This document shows, piece after piece, positions 62,802 through 64,000 of a DNA stretch of 64,000 nucleotides (positions are counted from its first letter, which is position 1; each line of letters begins with the position of its first letter). The stretch is from Rudanella paleaurantiibacter. Lineage in GTDB: Bacteria; Bacteroidota; Bacteroidia; Cytophagales; Spirosomataceae. Under the pieces are notes generated by a model. The model ran no database searches, was not told the DNA's origin, and saw only the letters and a list, made by a program, of their open reading frames with translations. Made by a program: the position numbers and the translations under genes. Location: contig NZ_WELI01000011.1 in assembly GCF_009184635.1 (NCBI RefSeq), forward strand, positions 62,001 to 126,000, given 5' to 3'.

Positions 62802-64000
62802 TGTCTGCTACTATCCTTATCATCGACGACGAACCCCGCCTGCGGACGCTGCTGGCCCGGATGCTTCAACTGGAAGGTTACCTTGTGCTCGAAGCCGACG
62901 ATGCCCGTACCGGCCTGAAAGCCCTCGAACGAGAGCCGGTGCAGGTGATAATTTGTGATGTAAAGCTGCCCGACAAAAGTGGCATTGACCTGACGGCGCA
63001 ACTGAAAGAGTTGTATCCAGCCACCGAGATCATTCTGCTTACCGCCTACGGTACCATTGCCGATGGGGTCACGGCCATTAAAAATGGGGCCTTCGATTAC
63101 ATCACCAAGGGCGACGATAACGACCGGATTTTACCCCTGCTGAGTCGGGCGGTTGATAAGGCCAACTTGCAATTTCGGATCCAGGCGCTCGAACAGCGAA
63201 TGAACCGTACGCACGGTTTTGGTACGATCATCGGTGAGTCGTCGGCCATCCGGCAGGCCGTCGACCTCGCCCGTAAAGTGGCTGTCACCGATGCCACCGT
63301 GCTGCTAACAGGTGAAACCGGCACTGGTAAAGAGGTGTTTGCGCAGGCGATACACTACGGCAGCGCCCGGAGCACGGGGCCGTTTGTGGCTGTCAATTGC
63401 GGAGCGTTGGGCAAGGATATTCTGGAGAGTGAGTTATTTGGCCACCGGGCGGGGGCGTTTACCGGTGCCATGCGTGATCAGAAAGGCCTTTTTGCTGAAG
63501 CCGACAAAGGAACCCTGTTTCTGGACGAGATTGGCGAGTTGCCGCTTGACTTACAAACGAAGCTCCTGCGCGTACTGGAAACCCGCGAGTATCTGCGCGT
63601 AGGCGATACCAAACCGACCAAAACGAATGTTCGGGTGATTGCCGCCACCAATCGGGGTTTGCAGGCCGAAGCGGAAGCGGGCACGTTTCGGCTCGATTTG
63701 TACTACCGCCTGTCGGTATTTACCATTCCGTTGCCTCCCCTCCGCGAACGGCCCGACGATGTTGTGCTGCTGGCGGAGCAGTTTGCCCGGCAGATCGGCG
63801 CTAAAATGGGTCGGCGCGATCTCCGTATTGACCCGGGTTTTGGCCGACAACTGCAAACCCACACCTGGCGAGGCAACATCCGCGAACTGAAAAATGTCAT
63901 CGAACGGGCCGTGATCCTGTCCGAGCCCCAACCCGATGGTTCCGTTGTACTGACTCCCGATTTACTGCCGTTTGAAACCGCTGTGGGCGCGCTCGGTTCA
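62802..64000 (+). CDS. NtrC-family sigma-54-dependent response regulator (3' truncated by window edge)
   Basis: Open from TTG 62802 to the window end (at least 399 residues). The start is uncertain as no ATG is near. The receiver has D9-D10-E11, phospho-acceptor D53 (VIICDVKLPDKSG) and K103. The AAA+ domain has Walker A GETGTGKE (171-178), the sigma-54 contact loop GAFTGA (218-223), Walker B TLFLDE and the arginine-finger region YYRLSVFTIPLPPLRER. The expected C-terminal Fis-type DNA-binding domain lies beyond the window. The cognate kinase is probably just downstream. Confidence 0.93.

Overview
The window looks like a chromosomal segment of a GC-rich member of the Bacteroidota, most likely Cytophagales near Spirosoma, Rudanella or Fibrella. 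This is inference from three things: a type IX secretion C-terminal sorting domain, LytS/LytTR and PAS-hybrid signalling with a TonB-type barrel, and gene starts without clear Shine-Dalgarno sites but with some TAnnTTTG promoter elements. No transposase, integrase or rRNA gene was found.

1-1.03 kb: the end of a sensor histidine kinase and its OmpR-type partner. 1.04-23.8 kb: a large composite RiPP (ribosomally made, modified peptide) locus in two divergent arms. The left arm (minus strand) has LytTR regulator and LytS kinase, four small precursor-like peptides, a stand-alone receiver, a full-length class I lanthipeptide dehydratase, a short HlyD adaptor and a secreted S9 peptidase. The right arm (plus strand) has an outer-membrane barrel, a LanC-like cyclase missing two of its three usual zinc ligands, a C39-peptidase ABC exporter, an unknown 353-aa protein with a GG-leader peptide directly after it, a 59-aa peptide, a radical SAM/SPASM maturase, a second C39 exporter and a second short HlyD. 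The layout suggests that at least two peptide types (Cys-rich twins for LanB/LanC, and one for the radical SAM enzyme) are made and exported through leader-cleaving transporters.

23.8-24.96 kb: a gene-free stretch with a tRNA 3'-end-like fragment, long perfect palindromes and a short CRISPR-like series of direct repeats. 24.96-36.5 kb: a lysyl-oxidase-like protein followed 27 bp later by a 3321-aa secreted modular protein. 36.6-45.1 kb: a small HTH-like protein, palindromic repeats, a barrel protein divergent from an AraC regulator, a cytochrome c-PQQ sugar dehydrogenase, a zinc alcohol dehydrogenase, a secreted hypothetical protein, a chromate transporter and a ChrB-AraC fusion regulator.

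45.1-52.2 kb: two divergent PAS hybrid histidine kinases. 52.3-61 kb: a 2878-aa Ig-repeat adhesin-like protein with a type IX sorting tail and near-identical internal tandem duplications. 61.3-62.6 kb: a secreted hypothetical protein. 62.8 kb to the end: an NtrC-type sigma-54 activator cut off by the window edge.
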